A stretch of DNA of 64,000 nucleotides from Gemmatimonadaceae bacterium (GCA_020851035.1 JADZDM010000005.1:372001-436000); one strand, 5' to 3'; positions 16,182 to 24,794 are shown, counted from the stretch's first letter. The notes: generated by a model from the letters alone, not told the origin. A program made the numbers and translations.

Positions 16182-17596
16182 GCGACGCCGAGTGCGGCGC
16201 TCACGCGCGTGAGCACCGACGCCCAGTCGCCACGCGCCGGCTGGCGGAAGAGCCGCGCCGAGGAGTACCAGGGCGTCTGGATGCCGTCCATGCCCCAGCG
16301 CCAGTCAGGCACCTGCGGCAGCAGGATCCACACTGGTACGCCGAGCGCGCCGGCGAGGTGGGCGATGCCGGTGTCCACGGTGATGAGGAGGTCGAGGGTG
16401 CAGAGCAGGCGGGCGGTGTGGAGCCAGTCACCGGGCGCCGGCACCTCGCACCGTCCCGATGGCAGCGCATCGGCCGTCACGCCATGCTGCAGGCAGACGA
16501 AGGTGATCGACGGGTGCGTGCGCATCAGGCCGTGCAGCATCGGCGCCGGGATGGAGCGGACGGCGTCGTTGCGGTGCGCGGGATTGCCGGCCCAGACCAC
16601 GCCGACGCGCTGCGCGCCGCGGCCGGCCAGGCGGCGCCGCACGCCGGGCAGGGTGAGGTACGCGGCGTCACCAGGCGTCCAGTCGGTGTCGGTGCCGAGT
16701 CGCTCGGGGAGCGAGAGCAGCGGGACGAAGTAGTCGGCGTTGACACGCGCGCCCCGGGCGACGGCGTCGTACCCCGCCGCCGTGAGCAGTGCCACGGCGT
16801 CTGGCTGGCAGCCGATCACCACCCGCGCCGCCGCGGCGAACGCCGGGTGGTGGGCAAACCGCAGGAACTGGAACTGGTCGCCCACGCCCTGCTCGCCGAG
16901 CAGGAGGATGGTCTTCCCGTCCAGCGGTTCGCCGCGCCACGACAGCGCATCGGTGTCGGGGTGTGGCAGCGCGCGGGCCTCGAAGTCGCGCCAGCCGGCG
17001 GCGGCTTCACCACGCAGGTGGTGCAGCGACCCGCGCGTCATGAGCGCCCCGGCGGAGTGCGGACGTGCCCGCAGGCTCGCCTCGCAGAGTTCCATCGCCC
17101 CGTCGAGATCCGCCAGGTCGTGCCGGATCAGTGCCGCGGTGAGCAGTGCCACGGGGTCGTGCGGGGCCTGTGCCAGTGCGTGTTGCACCTCCGTCCACGC
17201 CTCGTCGGGGAGCAGCGCCTCGCGGAGTGCGGCGGCGAGGGCGGAGGCTGCCGCCGCGTCGCCCGGTCGCTCGGCGCGCACGCGGCGGAACGAGTGCACG
17301 GCATCGGCACCCGCGCCGGCGTCCACCAGTGCGCGGCCGAGGGCGAACTCGGATTCGATGTCGGGGCGCGCCGCCACCCGGATGGCCCGGCGCAGCGTCT
17401 CGCGGGCGTCCAGCACCTGCCCCGCGAGCTGCTGGGCGTTGGCGAGGATCAGGTGCAGGGAGAGCACGGCCGGTGCCAGCACCACCGCCTCGCGATAGCG
17501 CGCCACGGCGCCCTCGTGGTCGCCGCGATCGCTGCGCACCGCCCCCTCGGCGCAGAGTGTGATGGCCGTCACCTCGGCAGAGAGGCGTGTGCTCAT
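16166..17596 (-). CDS. TPR-repeat glycosyltransferase-like protein, third gene of the cluster
   Basis: This 476-residue protein has an N-terminal half of TPR helices (about residues 10-210) joined to a GT-B-like domain related to ADP-heptose glycosyltransferases (GT9/GT41-like). Shared motifs are LLGEQGVGDQFQFLRFA, RVGVVWAGNPAHRNDAVRSI and LLITVDTGIAHLAGALG with PDWRWGMDG near the end. Such proteins transfer sugars in surface or flagellin glycosylation; acceptor and donor are unknown. Start ATG 17596 overlaps the previous gene by 4 bp. The three-gene operon lies back to back with flagellin, so flagellin is the likeliest acceptor. That is an inference. Confidence 0.82.
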   Translation of the reverse strand: MSTRLSAEVTAITLCAEGAVRSDRGDHEGAVARYREAVVLAPAVLSLHLILANAQQLAGQVLDARETLRRAIRVAARPDIESEFALGRALVDAGAGADAVHSFRRVRAERPGDAAAASALAAALREALLPDEAWTEVQHALAQAPHDPVALLTAALIRHDLADLDGAMELCEASLRARPHSAGALMTRGSLHHLRGEAAAGWRDFEARALPHPDTDALSWRGEPLDGKTILLLGEQGVGDQFQFLRFAHHPAFAAAARVVIGCQPDAVALLTAAGYDAVARGARVNADYFVPLLSLPERLGTDTDWTPGDAAYLTLPGVRRRLAGRGAQRVGVVWAGNPAHRNDAVRSIPAPMLHGLMRTHPSITFVCLQHGVTADALPSGRCEVPAPGDWLHTARLLCTLDLLITVDTGIAHLAGALGVPVWILLPQVPDWRWGMDGIQTPWYSSARLFRQPARGDWASVLTRVSAALGVAALRD

Positions 17597-18900
17597 GCCG
17601 ATGTCCCACGCAGCATGGTGACCTGCTGGCGCACGGCATCGAGTGGTGCGCTCCACTCGAACAGCGCCGCCTGCCGCACCAGCGTCACCGAGTCGTACCA
17701 CGGCGTGTCGGGGCGATCGACCATCCAGCGCCAGTCGGGCACGAACGGCACCAGCAGCAGCGTGCGCACGCCGAGCGCACCGGCCAGGTGGGCGACCGCG
17801 GTGTCCACCGTCACCAGCAGGTCGAGCCGGGTGAGCGCATGCGCGGTGTCGTTCATCGTGTGCAGCATCCCGCCGAGGTCCGTGAGCCGCCCCTGCAGTG
17901 GCTCCGGGAGCGGAGTGTGTGCGTCGTGCCGCTGCAGCGCGATCCAGTGCACACCGGCGACGGCCGTGAGCGGGGCGAGCAGCTCGCTGCGGATCGAGCG
18001 TCGGGCGTCGTTGCGGTGCTGCGGATTGCCGCTCCACACCAGTCCCACGCGCGGCGCGGCCACGGGCAGCGCCTGCGCGATGGGCTCCGGGCAGGCACCC
18101 ACGGGCGTGAGCCACGGGGTGCCGCTCACGTCGGCTGGCGACCGCACCCCGAGAAGGCATGGCAGCGACATGAGGCTGGCGTGGACGTCGTGCGCGGGCA
18201 CGGGAGCGTCGGTGGCAATCACGGCGCTCACCCCCGGCACCGCGGACAGCAGGGTGGTGAGCGGTGCCGCGCAACGCAGTGTCACGCGGCCGCCGCGCGC
18301 CGCGACCTGTGTGGCGAAACGCGCGAACATGACCTGGTCACCCAGCCCCTGTTCGCCATCGAGCAGGATGTGGCGTCCGTCCAGCGGTGCCCCATCCCAG
18401 CGCGGCGAGGCGAAGCGGCGCAGGCCGAGGTTGAGCTCCGGCACGGCGAGGCGCGCCTCGTGCGCCGCCCAGCCCTCCTGCCAGCGTCCGAGCATGAGCA
18501 GGTGCAGCCCGCGTGCGAACTGCAGCTCGGCCGATGCGGGATCGATGGCGAGTGCGGCATCGTAGGTGTCGAGCACCACGTCCCACTCGCCGAAGTCCTT
18601 GAGGATCTCGGCCGAGTTGCGGAGCGCCGGCACGCTGTGCGGGGCCAGCTCGAGCGCGCGGGTGGCGGCCTGCAGCGCGAGTGTCGGGTGCCCGCTGGCC
18701 TGGAGGATGCCGGCGAGGTTGCTGAACGTCTCGCTGCGATCGGGATACTGCAGGGTGAGCGCGTGGAAGGCGCGCACGGCCTCGTCGTAGGCACCGCGGC
18801 GGCGCAGTGCGTCGGCCTCGGCCACCAGGCGGCCGTACTGCGAGGAGGCGAGCACGCTGCGATGCGGCGGCCGCATCGGGAGCCGGCGGGTCCGGGTCAT
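17593..18900 (-). CDS. TPR-repeat glycosyltransferase-like protein, second gene of the cluster
   Basis: This 435-residue paralogue of its neighbours has TPR helices in the first half (AVRAFHALTLQYPDRSETFS, then ALQAATRALELAPHSVPAL), followed by the GT9-like domain with LLDGEQGLGDQVMFARFA, RVGLVWSGNPQHRNDARRSI and LLVTVDTAVAHLAGALG, then PDWRWMVDRPDTPWY. Start ATG 18900 overlaps the upstream gene by 4 bp; an in-frame ATG at 18948 lies deeper inside that gene. Three tandem paralogues suggest successive sugar additions or different acceptor sites. Confidence 0.82.
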   Translation of the reverse strand: MTRTRRLPMRPPHRSVLASSQYGRLVAEADALRRRGAYDEAVRAFHALTLQYPDRSETFSNLAGILQASGHPTLALQAATRALELAPHSVPALRNSAEILKDFGEWDVVLDTYDAALAIDPASAELQFARGLHLLMLGRWQEGWAAHEARLAVPELNLGLRRFASPRWDGAPLDGRHILLDGEQGLGDQVMFARFATQVAARGGRVTLRCAAPLTTLLSAVPGVSAVIATDAPVPAHDVHASLMSLPCLLGVRSPADVSGTPWLTPVGACPEPIAQALPVAAPRVGLVWSGNPQHRNDARRSIRSELLAPLTAVAGVHWIALQRHDAHTPLPEPLQGRLTDLGGMLHTMNDTAHALTRLDLLVTVDTAVAHLAGALGVRTLLLVPFVPDWRWMVDRPDTPWYDSVTLVRQAALFEWSAPLDAVRQQVTMLRGTSA

Positions 18901-20429
18901 CCGTCCTTCCGGTCGAGCCACTCGGTGATGCACTGGCGCACCGTGCACACCACGTCGCTCCAGTCGCCGGAGCGCTGCTGGCGGATGATGCGCATGGACG
19001 GGTAGTAGTCGGAGGCGGTGCGATCACGCCCCCAGCGCCATTCGGCCGGGTGCGCGACCATGAGCCAGGTGGAGAGGCCCATCGCGCCGGCCACGTGTGC
19101 GACAGCGGTGTCCACCGTCAGGATCACGTCGCATTCCGCCATGACGTGCGCGGTCTCGCCCATGTCCACGCACTCCGGCACGACATCGGTGACGGTGCGT
19201 TTCAGGGCGGGGGGCACGAGTTCGAGTTCGGCACGCGGTGGTCCCTGCTGCAGCACGATCACCTTCACCGACGGCTGGTCCAGCGCGGGCAGGAGGGCGG
19301 TGAGGGGCATGGAGCGGGTGCGGTCATCGGCGTGGAGCGGCGTGCCGGCCCACACCAGCCCGATGCGGATGGTGCCGCGTGCGGGTGCCGGGAGGCGGCG
19401 TGCGCAGGCCGGTGGTGCGCCTGGTGCCGACAGGTAGGGCACGAGGTGCGACTGCATGTGGCCACCCGTGCGCATGAGGTGCGGCAGCGAGAGCAGGTCC
19501 ACGTGCAACTGGTGTGGCGGCGGTGGCCGGTCGGCCGCCACCACGGCGTCGATCCCGGGCGCGGTCTTCAGCAGCCGGATGAGCGGCTGCGCCACCTGCA
19601 CGGTGACCGTGCCGGCGCCGACGGCGCGGAGGAAGCAGGCCCATCGCACGAACTGCACCTGGTCGCCCAGCCCCTGCTCGGCGCGCACGAGGATGTGGCG
19701 TCCGGTGAGGTCGCCGCCGGTCCAGCGCGGCGAGTTCGGTGTGTGCGGCCGCTGCCGGAAGGTGGGCAGCTCGAGGCGGCGTTCGTACAGCGTCCACCCT
19801 TCGTCGTGGCGCCCGACGGTGCGCAGCAGCATCGCGTGCGTGAGCGCGAGGTTGAGGTCCTCCGGTGCACTCGCGCGCACGCGGTCGCAGAGTGCGAGTG
19901 CGGCGTCGATGTGCCCGTCGCGGTGCAGCAGCAGCGCGGTGGTGTTGGCGATCGACGGGTCACCGGGGGCGAGGGTGGCGGCATGGCGCGCGGCCGCGAG
20001 GCCGTCACCGATGCGTCCCGCGAGGCGCAGTGATTCCGCGGCATCGCGCCAGGCGGTGGCGTCGGTGGTTTGCAGCATCGCGGCGGCGAGGAAGGCCTGC
20101 GCCGCCTGGTCGGTGTCGCCCGTCATGCGGTACGCCTGCGCGAGCTGCGTGAAGCTGTCGGCGCGCTGGCCGTCGAGGGCGATGGCGCGGATCAGTTCAC
20201 GTTGCGCATCGGCAAGGCGCGCGGCGCTGCGCAGCGCGACGCCGTGCAGTGCGGCGACTTCGGCGTCGTTCGGCGTGAGTGCGACGGCGGCGCGGTAGCG
20301 CGCGAGTCCGGCGTCGGTGAGGCCGGCCTGGAGGGCGCGGGCGCCGGCGAGGCACTCCTGCAGCGCACGGTCGCGCCGGGACGGTGCACTCGGCCTGAGC
20401 GCGACGTGAAAGGGGGGGCGGGTGGACAT
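18897..20429 (-). CDS. TPR-repeat glycosyltransferase-like protein, first gene of the cluster
   Basis: This is the longest paralogue, 510 residues, with about six TPR-like units (residues 20-225) before the transferase domain. Matching motifs are LVRAEQGLGDQVQFVRWA, RIGLVWAGTPLHADDRTRSM, VILTVDTAVAHVAGAMG and AEWRWGRDR. It starts at ATG 20429, 164 bp from the fliC start on the other strand, so its promoter must share that short divergent region. I see no strong sigma-28 or sigma-54 site for it on the minus strand. The catalytic details of this subfamily are not visible from sequence. Confidence 0.82.
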   Translation of the reverse strand: MSTRPPFHVALRPSAPSRRDRALQECLAGARALQAGLTDAGLARYRAAVALTPNDAEVAALHGVALRSAARLADAQRELIRAIALDGQRADSFTQLAQAYRMTGDTDQAAQAFLAAAMLQTTDATAWRDAAESLRLAGRIGDGLAAARHAATLAPGDPSIANTTALLLHRDGHIDAALALCDRVRASAPEDLNLALTHAMLLRTVGRHDEGWTLYERRLELPTFRQRPHTPNSPRWTGGDLTGRHILVRAEQGLGDQVQFVRWACFLRAVGAGTVTVQVAQPLIRLLKTAPGIDAVVAADRPPPPHQLHVDLLSLPHLMRTGGHMQSHLVPYLSAPGAPPACARRLPAPARGTIRIGLVWAGTPLHADDRTRSMPLTALLPALDQPSVKVIVLQQGPPRAELELVPPALKRTVTDVVPECVDMGETAHVMAECDVILTVDTAVAHVAGAMGLSTWLMVAHPAEWRWGRDRTASDYYPSMRIIRQQRSGDWSDVVCTVRQCITEWLDRKDG

Positions 20430-20486
20430 GTCCGATCGAGGATCGGCACGGAAACAGATGCCGCTGAAGCAAGCGCGACCATTTCC

Positions 20487-20513
20487 TCAAGTCCCGGTCG
20501 GGGCTGCCGAGAC
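20487..20513 (+). promoter_or_regulatory. Sigma-28 (FliA) promoter of flagellin
   Basis: TCAAGTCC at 20487-20494, an 11-bp spacer, then GCCGAGAC at 20506-20513. Against the FliA consensus TAAAGTTT-N11-GCCGATAA this is 5/8 and 6/8 with exact spacing, and the TCAAG form of the -35 is used by FliA in several groups. Predicted start near 20520 gives a leader of about 74 nt before the fliC ATG. Confidence 0.8.
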
Positions 20514-20550
20514 TGAGGGGGGAACCGGAGGCCGATTCGCGGTGCCGGGG

Positions 20551-20584
20551 GGAGCATGGATGCTCCACAGCCAATCATGGAGGA
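20551..20584 (+). promoter_or_regulatory. Predicted CsrA-binding leader of flagellin mRNA
   Basis: A perfect hairpin GGAGCA-TGGA-TGCTCC (20551-20566) presents AUGGA, a match to the CsrA core ANGGA, in its loop. A second AUGGA at 20577-20581 runs into the Shine-Dalgarno AGGA (20581-20584), ten bases before the start codon. Four further GGA copies, including one in the left arm of the hairpin, make the leader GGA-rich. This is the layout of known CsrA targets such as Bacillus hag: one site in a hairpin loop and one over the ribosome site. FliW, the CsrA antagonist, is encoded nearby. The binding itself is inferred. Confidence 0.62.
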
Positions 20585-20593
20585 TTTGTCCCA

Positions 20594-21367
20594 ATGCGTA
20601 TCAACACGAACGTCGGTGCCCTGAACTCGTCCAAGAACGCGTTCATCAACACCATGTCGACGGAAAGCTCGATGCGGAAGCTGTCGTCGGGCCTGCGGAT
20701 CAGCCGCGCCGCCGATGATGCCGCCGGTCTCTCCATCGCCAACAAGCTCCGGGCCCAGAGCCGCTCGCTGACGGTGGCGGCTGCGAACTCCGAGCAGGGC
20801 AACGCGATGCTCCAGATCGCGGAAGGTTCGGCCTCGACGATCCAGAAGATCCTCGAGCGCCAGAAGGAACTGATCATCCAGCGCGAGTCGACGGGCAACA
20901 ACAACTCCGTCACCACCACGCTGAACACCGAGATCAGCACGTTGAGCTCGGAGGTGGACCGCATCATCTCGTCCACCAACTTCCAGGGTTCGAGCGTCTT
21001 CACGAACCTGTCGTTCCAGGTGTCCGACGGCACGGCCGGCGGGCAGGTGTCGGTGAACGCCGCGCTGACCTCCTCCACGGTGTCGCTGGCCGGCACGGCC
21101 TCGATCTCCACGGTGGACACGGCACTCACCGCGATCAACTCGGTGCTGGCGAACATCGGTGCCGGCCAGAACCGCCTCGACTACACGGTGCAGAACCTGA
21201 AGTCGGCGGTGGTGAACGTGAAGGCAGCGGAATCGACCATCCGCGACGTGGACATGGCCGAGGAAATGGCCAACTACACGAAGAACAACATCCTGACCCA
21301 GGCGGCACAGGCCATGCTCGCCCAGGCGAACCAGAGCTCGCAGAGCGTGCTGAGTCTCCTGCGCTGA
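20594..21367 (+). CDS. fliC: Flagellin
   Basis: This 257-residue flagellin is nearly minimal: only the D0/D1 coiled-coil domains, without the variable D2/D3 outer domains. The N-terminus MRINTNVGALNSSKNAF leads into KLSSGLRISRAADDAAGLSI; the C-terminus carries ESTIRDVDMAEEMANY and ends QSSQSVLSLLR. The short centre (about residues 130-180) is very Ser/Thr-rich and could carry O-linked sugars. It is the only flagellin gene in the window. A sigma-28 promoter and a CsrA-like leader precede it; a hairpin follows. It is exported by the flagellar type III system with FliS as chaperone. Confidence 0.97.
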   Translation: MRINTNVGALNSSKNAFINTMSTESSMRKLSSGLRISRAADDAAGLSIANKLRAQSRSLTVAAANSEQGNAMLQIAEGSASTIQKILERQKELIIQRESTGNNNSVTTTLNTEISTLSSEVDRIISSTNFQGSSVFTNLSFQVSDGTAGGQVSVNAALTSSTVSLAGTASISTVDTALTAINSVLANIGAGQNRLDYTVQNLKSAVVNVKAAESTIRDVDMAEEMANYTKNNILTQAAQAMLAQANQSSQSVLSLLR

Positions 21368-21387
21368 TCCTGACCTGATGTGAATGA

Positions 21388-21429
21388 CACCGTCCGGCCG
21401 TGACGTATCGCACGTGACGGCCGGCGGTG
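21388..21429 (+). terminator. Hairpin between fliC and fliD
   Basis: Arms CACCG-CCGGCCGT and ACGGCCGG-CGGTG form a 13-bp stem with one bulged T, closing a 15-nt loop that can pair further. It lies 20 bp after the flagellin stop and 18 bp before fliD. No U tract. It probably trims or attenuates flagellin transcripts so that fliD is made in smaller amounts. Confidence 0.6.
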
Positions 21430-21447
21430 CACTGGGAGGAGTGACCC

Positions 21448-23517
21448 ATGGGAACGAGCATCAACATCGGCGGGCTGGTGTCCGGCGTGCAGTGGCAGGA
21501 CCTGGTGGACCAGATGGCGGCCGCCGACAAGGCGCGCACCGTCACGCCGCTGCAGACCCGCATCACCGACGCCGACAAGCGCAAGGCGGCGTGGACGGAG
21601 CTGAACGGGCTGGTGAAGAAGCTGCAGGACGCCGGCACGGCGCTGAAGCTCGGCACCGCGTTCACCGACTACGCCGCGACCGTCTCGCCGAGTACGCAGA
21701 CGAACCGCACGCTGCTGAGCACCTCCGCCACGTCGGCTGCCCGTCCCGGGTCGTACCGCGTGGAGGTGGTGGACCTCGCGCGCGCCGAGAAGCTGAGTGG
21801 CGCGGTCGTGAGCGATGCGACGGCGGCGCTGGGCATCGCCGGCTCGTTCTCCGTCGCCGGCCAGGGGGTGACCATCGCGGCCACCGACTCGCTCGAGGGA
21901 GTGCGCGACAAGATCAATGCCCTGAACAGCGGCGCCACGGCCACCAAGGTCTCGGCGTCGGTGCTGACCAGCGCCGCCGGCCAGAAGCGGCTGGTGCTCT
22001 CAGCCGACACCGTCGGCAGCGCCGGCACGGGGCTGGTGGATGGCAGCGAGGGGGTGCTGCGCGACCTCGGCTTCGTGGACTCGCGCTCGCGCGCCGTGCC
22101 GTCGTCGGGGCTGGCGATTGCCGCCGCCCTCGGGGTCACGACGCCGCCGCCGAGCAGCATCCGCGTGGGCACGCGCACGATCAGTGTCGACCTGTCGGTG
22201 GACTCGATCGCCTCGATCGTGGCCAAGATCCGCGCTGCGGGTGGCCAGGCCGAGGTGCAGTCCGAGACCGTCGGCGGGGTGCCGTCGTACCGCATGAGCG
22301 TCGGAGCCAACGTGACGGCGACCGCCGACGCGAACAGCGCCGACACGCTGGCCGCGCTCGGCTTCGCCGCCGGTGCACAGGGGAGCGTGCAGCAGGTGGT
22401 GGCCTCGGGGCTCGCGTTCCAGGGGGCCGACGACTCGCCGGCCTCGGACACGACGCGGCTCATCGACCTCAAGTCGGGTGGCGTGTCGCTCGGCGTGAGC
22501 GTGGGTGACACGCTGACGTTCAGCGGCCAGCGCGGCGACGGCTCCACCGTGACCACGTCCTTCGTGGTGGGCGGCGCCGACACGCTCGCGACGCTGCTGG
22601 CGAAGATGAACGATGCCACCACCGGCTTCGGTGCCGGCAGCCGGCCGGCGCGGGCGTCGATCGACGCGGACGGCAAGCTGCGCCTCAACGATGGCACCGG
22701 CGGCGACTCGCGGCTGCGCCTGGCGATGAGCGTGGCGCCCGCGGCCGGCGGCGCGCCGGCCGCGCTGCTCGGCACCTTCGGCACCGAGACCGTGGGCCGC
22801 TCGCGGGCGATGGTGGCCGGCAGCGACGCGCAGGTGCGCGTGGATGGCGTGCTGCTCACGCGCGCGACCAACACCATCGGCGATGCGCTGGATGGCGTGA
22901 CGCTCAACCTCCTGCAGGCGGAAGTCGGCACCGAGGTGGACCTCACCGTCACCCGCAACCTGGAGACGTCCGTCACGGCGGTGAAGGACTTCGCCAAGGC
23001 GTACAACGACATCGTCACGTTCGAGGCCGGCCAGCAGCTCTCGGGCCAGCCGCTGCAGTACGACAGCACGCTGCGGCGGATGCTGTCGTCGTTCACGGCG
23101 GCGCTGCGCACGCAGGTGCCGGCGGGCGGTGCGTACGATCGCGGCGCCCGTGCCGGCTTCACCCTCACCCGCTCGGGGGCGATCGAGGTGGACGAGACCG
23201 TGCTGCGCGGGGCGATGGGTGCGAACCTGGGCGGCGTGCAGGCCCTGTTCGGCACCGCCGGCATCGGCAACGCGATGGTGAGCGCGACGGCGTTCGCCTC
23301 GCGCGTCGGCGACGGCACGATCACGACCGAGATCAGCAACATCACCAACTCGAACTCGCGGCTCACCAAGCGCATGAACGAGTTGCAGGACCGGGTGGAC
23401 GCACGCCGTGCCGCCCTGATCCAGCGGTTCACCTCGATGGAGCTGGCGATGAACCGGCTGCAGCAGCAGGGCACGGCACTGACCCAGTCGGTCTCCGCGC
23501 TCAGCGCCACCGCCTGA
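21448..23517 (+). CDS. fliD: Flagellar filament cap protein FliD (HAP2)
   Basis: This 689-residue filament cap protein folds newly exported flagellin at the tip. The N-terminus MGTSINIGGLVSGVQWQDLV is the FliD signature, followed by GSYRVEVVDLARAEKLSGAV. The C-terminal coiled coil has SRLTKRMNELQDRVDARRAA and ends TSMELAMNRLQQQGTAL. It is longer than enterobacterial FliD (about 465) because of extra outer domains in the middle (about residues 150-500). A strong ribosome site GGGAGGAG precedes the ATG. It probably continues in an operon with fliS. Confidence 0.95.
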   Translation: MGTSINIGGLVSGVQWQDLVDQMAAADKARTVTPLQTRITDADKRKAAWTELNGLVKKLQDAGTALKLGTAFTDYAATVSPSTQTNRTLLSTSATSAARPGSYRVEVVDLARAEKLSGAVVSDATAALGIAGSFSVAGQGVTIAATDSLEGVRDKINALNSGATATKVSASVLTSAAGQKRLVLSADTVGSAGTGLVDGSEGVLRDLGFVDSRSRAVPSSGLAIAAALGVTTPPPSSIRVGTRTISVDLSVDSIASIVAKIRAAGGQAEVQSETVGGVPSYRMSVGANVTATADANSADTLAALGFAAGAQGSVQQVVASGLAFQGADDSPASDTTRLIDLKSGGVSLGVSVGDTLTFSGQRGDGSTVTTSFVVGGADTLATLLAKMNDATTGFGAGSRPARASIDADGKLRLNDGTGGDSRLRLAMSVAPAAGGAPAALLGTFGTETVGRSRAMVAGSDAQVRVDGVLLTRATNTIGDALDGVTLNLLQAEVGTEVDLTVTRNLETSVTAVKDFAKAYNDIVTFEAGQQLSGQPLQYDSTLRRMLSSFTAALRTQVPAGGAYDRGARAGFTLTRSGAIEVDETVLRGAMGANLGGVQALFGTAGIGNAMVSATAFASRVGDGTITTEISNITNSNSRLTKRMNELQDRVDARRAALIQRFTSMELAMNRLQQQGTALTQSVSALSATA

Positions 23518-23560
23518 CCATGCGCCCCGTCACCCCCTTCCTCCTCGCCCCGCATTCATC

Positions 23561-23974
23561 GTGACCTACCCATCACGTGCCACGCAGTACCGGGAGCTGC
23601 AGGTCATGTCGGCCTCGCCGGCCCGCCTCACCGTCCTCCTGTTCGAGCACCTCGAGGTCGTGCTGCGACGCGCGCAGACGGCCATGCGCAACAACCAGGT
23701 GGAACAGCGCGTCACGAACCTCGGGCGCGCCCGCGAGATCGTGAGCGAGCTGCTCGGCACGCTCGACATCGACCGCGGTGGCGACATCGCCCTCGAGCTC
23801 TCGATGCTTTACGCCTTCCTGCTCGGCGAGCTGGTGGACGTGGGGATCCGGCGGGATGCGGCGCACCTGGGGCGGCTGATCGGGATCGTGAACACGCTCA
23901 GCACCGCCTTCTCCGCCGCCGCCGCGCAGCTCGACGAGCAGCGCCTGGCCGCCCCGCTGGCCGCCTCGGCCTGA
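23561..23974 (+). CDS. fliS: Flagellin chaperone FliS
   Basis: This 137-residue export chaperone binds the flagellin C-terminus in the cytosol and prevents early polymerisation. The FliS pattern is clear: YRELQVMSASPARLTVLLFE at the start, a helix with RVTNLGRAREIVSELLGTLD, and DRGGDIALELSMLYAFLLGE. Start codon is GTG 23561, which keeps the conserved YPSRATQYRE segment. It lies 43 bp after fliD and 6 bp before the next gene. Length is typical. Confidence 0.92.
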   Translation: MTYPSRATQYRELQVMSASPARLTVLLFEHLEVVLRRAQTAMRNNQVEQRVTNLGRAREIVSELLGTLDIDRGGDIALELSMLYAFLLGELVDVGIRRDAAHLGRLIGIVNTLSTAFSAAAAQLDEQRLAAPLAASA

Positions 23975-23980
23975 CCGCTG

Positions 23981-24355
23981 GTGCGCCCGGAGTTCTCCCC
24001 CGCCGCCGCCGTGCTGCAGCTCCTCGCCCGCGCCGACGCGCTGGCGTCGACCGCCACGGCGGCCATCGCGTCGGGGGATGAGGCCCAGCTGGCGGCGACG
24101 CTGGACGAGCGCCAGGCGGTGATCGAGGCGGTGGAGACCGCCAGCCGGGCCGTCACGGCCCCCCCGGCGGACCTCCGGGCGACCCTTCTCGCCGCCGCAC
24201 GGCAGAGCCTGACACTCGGGCTGGCGGCACGGAATTCCGCCGCTCTCGCCCGTGAGCAAGTCGTGGCCGAGCTCGCCACCCTCGACGCCCGCCAGCACGC
24301 CTCGCACGAATACCAGTCGGGCTCGGCGCAGGCCACCATCGACGTCGTGCTCTGA
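23981..24355 (+). CDS. FliT/FlgN-like small helical protein
   Basis: This 124-residue, Ala-rich helical protein begins at GTG 23981, 6 bp after fliS, so it belongs to the fliD-fliS operon. Visible features are heptad-like helices (VLQLLARADALASTATAAI, and DERQAVIEAVETASRAVTAP). The tail is EYQSGSAQATIDVVL. Place, size and helical character fit a FliT- or FlgN-type export chaperone, but I see no decisive motif. Confidence 0.65.
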   Translation: MRPEFSPAAAVLQLLARADALASTATAAIASGDEAQLAATLDERQAVIEAVETASRAVTAPPADLRATLLAAARQSLTLGLAARNSAALAREQVVAELATLDARQHASHEYQSGSAQATIDVVL

Positions 24356-24440
24356 CCGCGTCCGGCCCCCTCCCGACGCCGGGACATTCCGACCCGCGCG
24401 TCCCATGTTGCTCCACGCGCCGTCATGCGTCGAAAGGGCG

Positions 24441-24752
24441 ATGTCACAGACCTCCCAGATCTCCAGCCATATGCTGACGCCGCGATGGACTCACGCGATC
24501 GACGTGCGCGCCGAGTCCCGCCGCGAGGACTCGATCACGCTCATGGCCATGGGGCTCTCCCTGCTCGCTGTCCTGCGCGACCAGCCAGTGCCGTTGTCGC
24601 CCGTGCCGCGGGCCGACCTGCCGCGCCGCGCGCCACAGCGCCCGCCGGCCGGCCTCCCCGTCCGCAAGCCGACCCCCATCAGCGTGCCGCAGGAAATCGA
24701 GGAACTCCCCGACCTCTCCGCCGCACCAGGGGCCGCGCCCGCAGGACGCTGA
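24441..24752 (+). CDS. Small unknown protein between the chaperone gene and flgM
   Basis: A 103-codon frame with strongly GC-biased third positions, like the real genes around it, starts at ATG 24441 behind a short GGG ribosome-site-like run. The product has a first half with MLTPRWTHAIDVRAESRRED and a weakly hydrophobic helix ITLMAMGLSLLAVL (about residues 35-48), then a Pro/Arg-rich tail ending near PQEIEELPDLSAAP. I do not recognise a family. It lies 86 bp after the FliT-like gene and ends 43 bp before the flgM promoter. An in-frame ATG at 24405 is an alternative start. Confidence 0.55.
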   Translation: MSQTSQISSHMLTPRWTHAIDVRAESRREDSITLMAMGLSLLAVLRDQPVPLSPVPRADLPRRAPQRPPAGLPVRKPTPISVPQEIEELPDLSAAPGAAPAGR

Positions 24753-24794
24753 GCACCCGGAACGCCGCCGCCGGAAATCCCGTCGGTAGATTAC

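Noticed and set aside
20415-20486. Sigma-28 or sigma-54 promoter for the glycosyltransferase operon on the minus strand
   Set aside because: GCCGATCC on the minus strand lacks a matching -35, and the TGG-GC spacing of the nearest sigma-54-like string is two bases too short.
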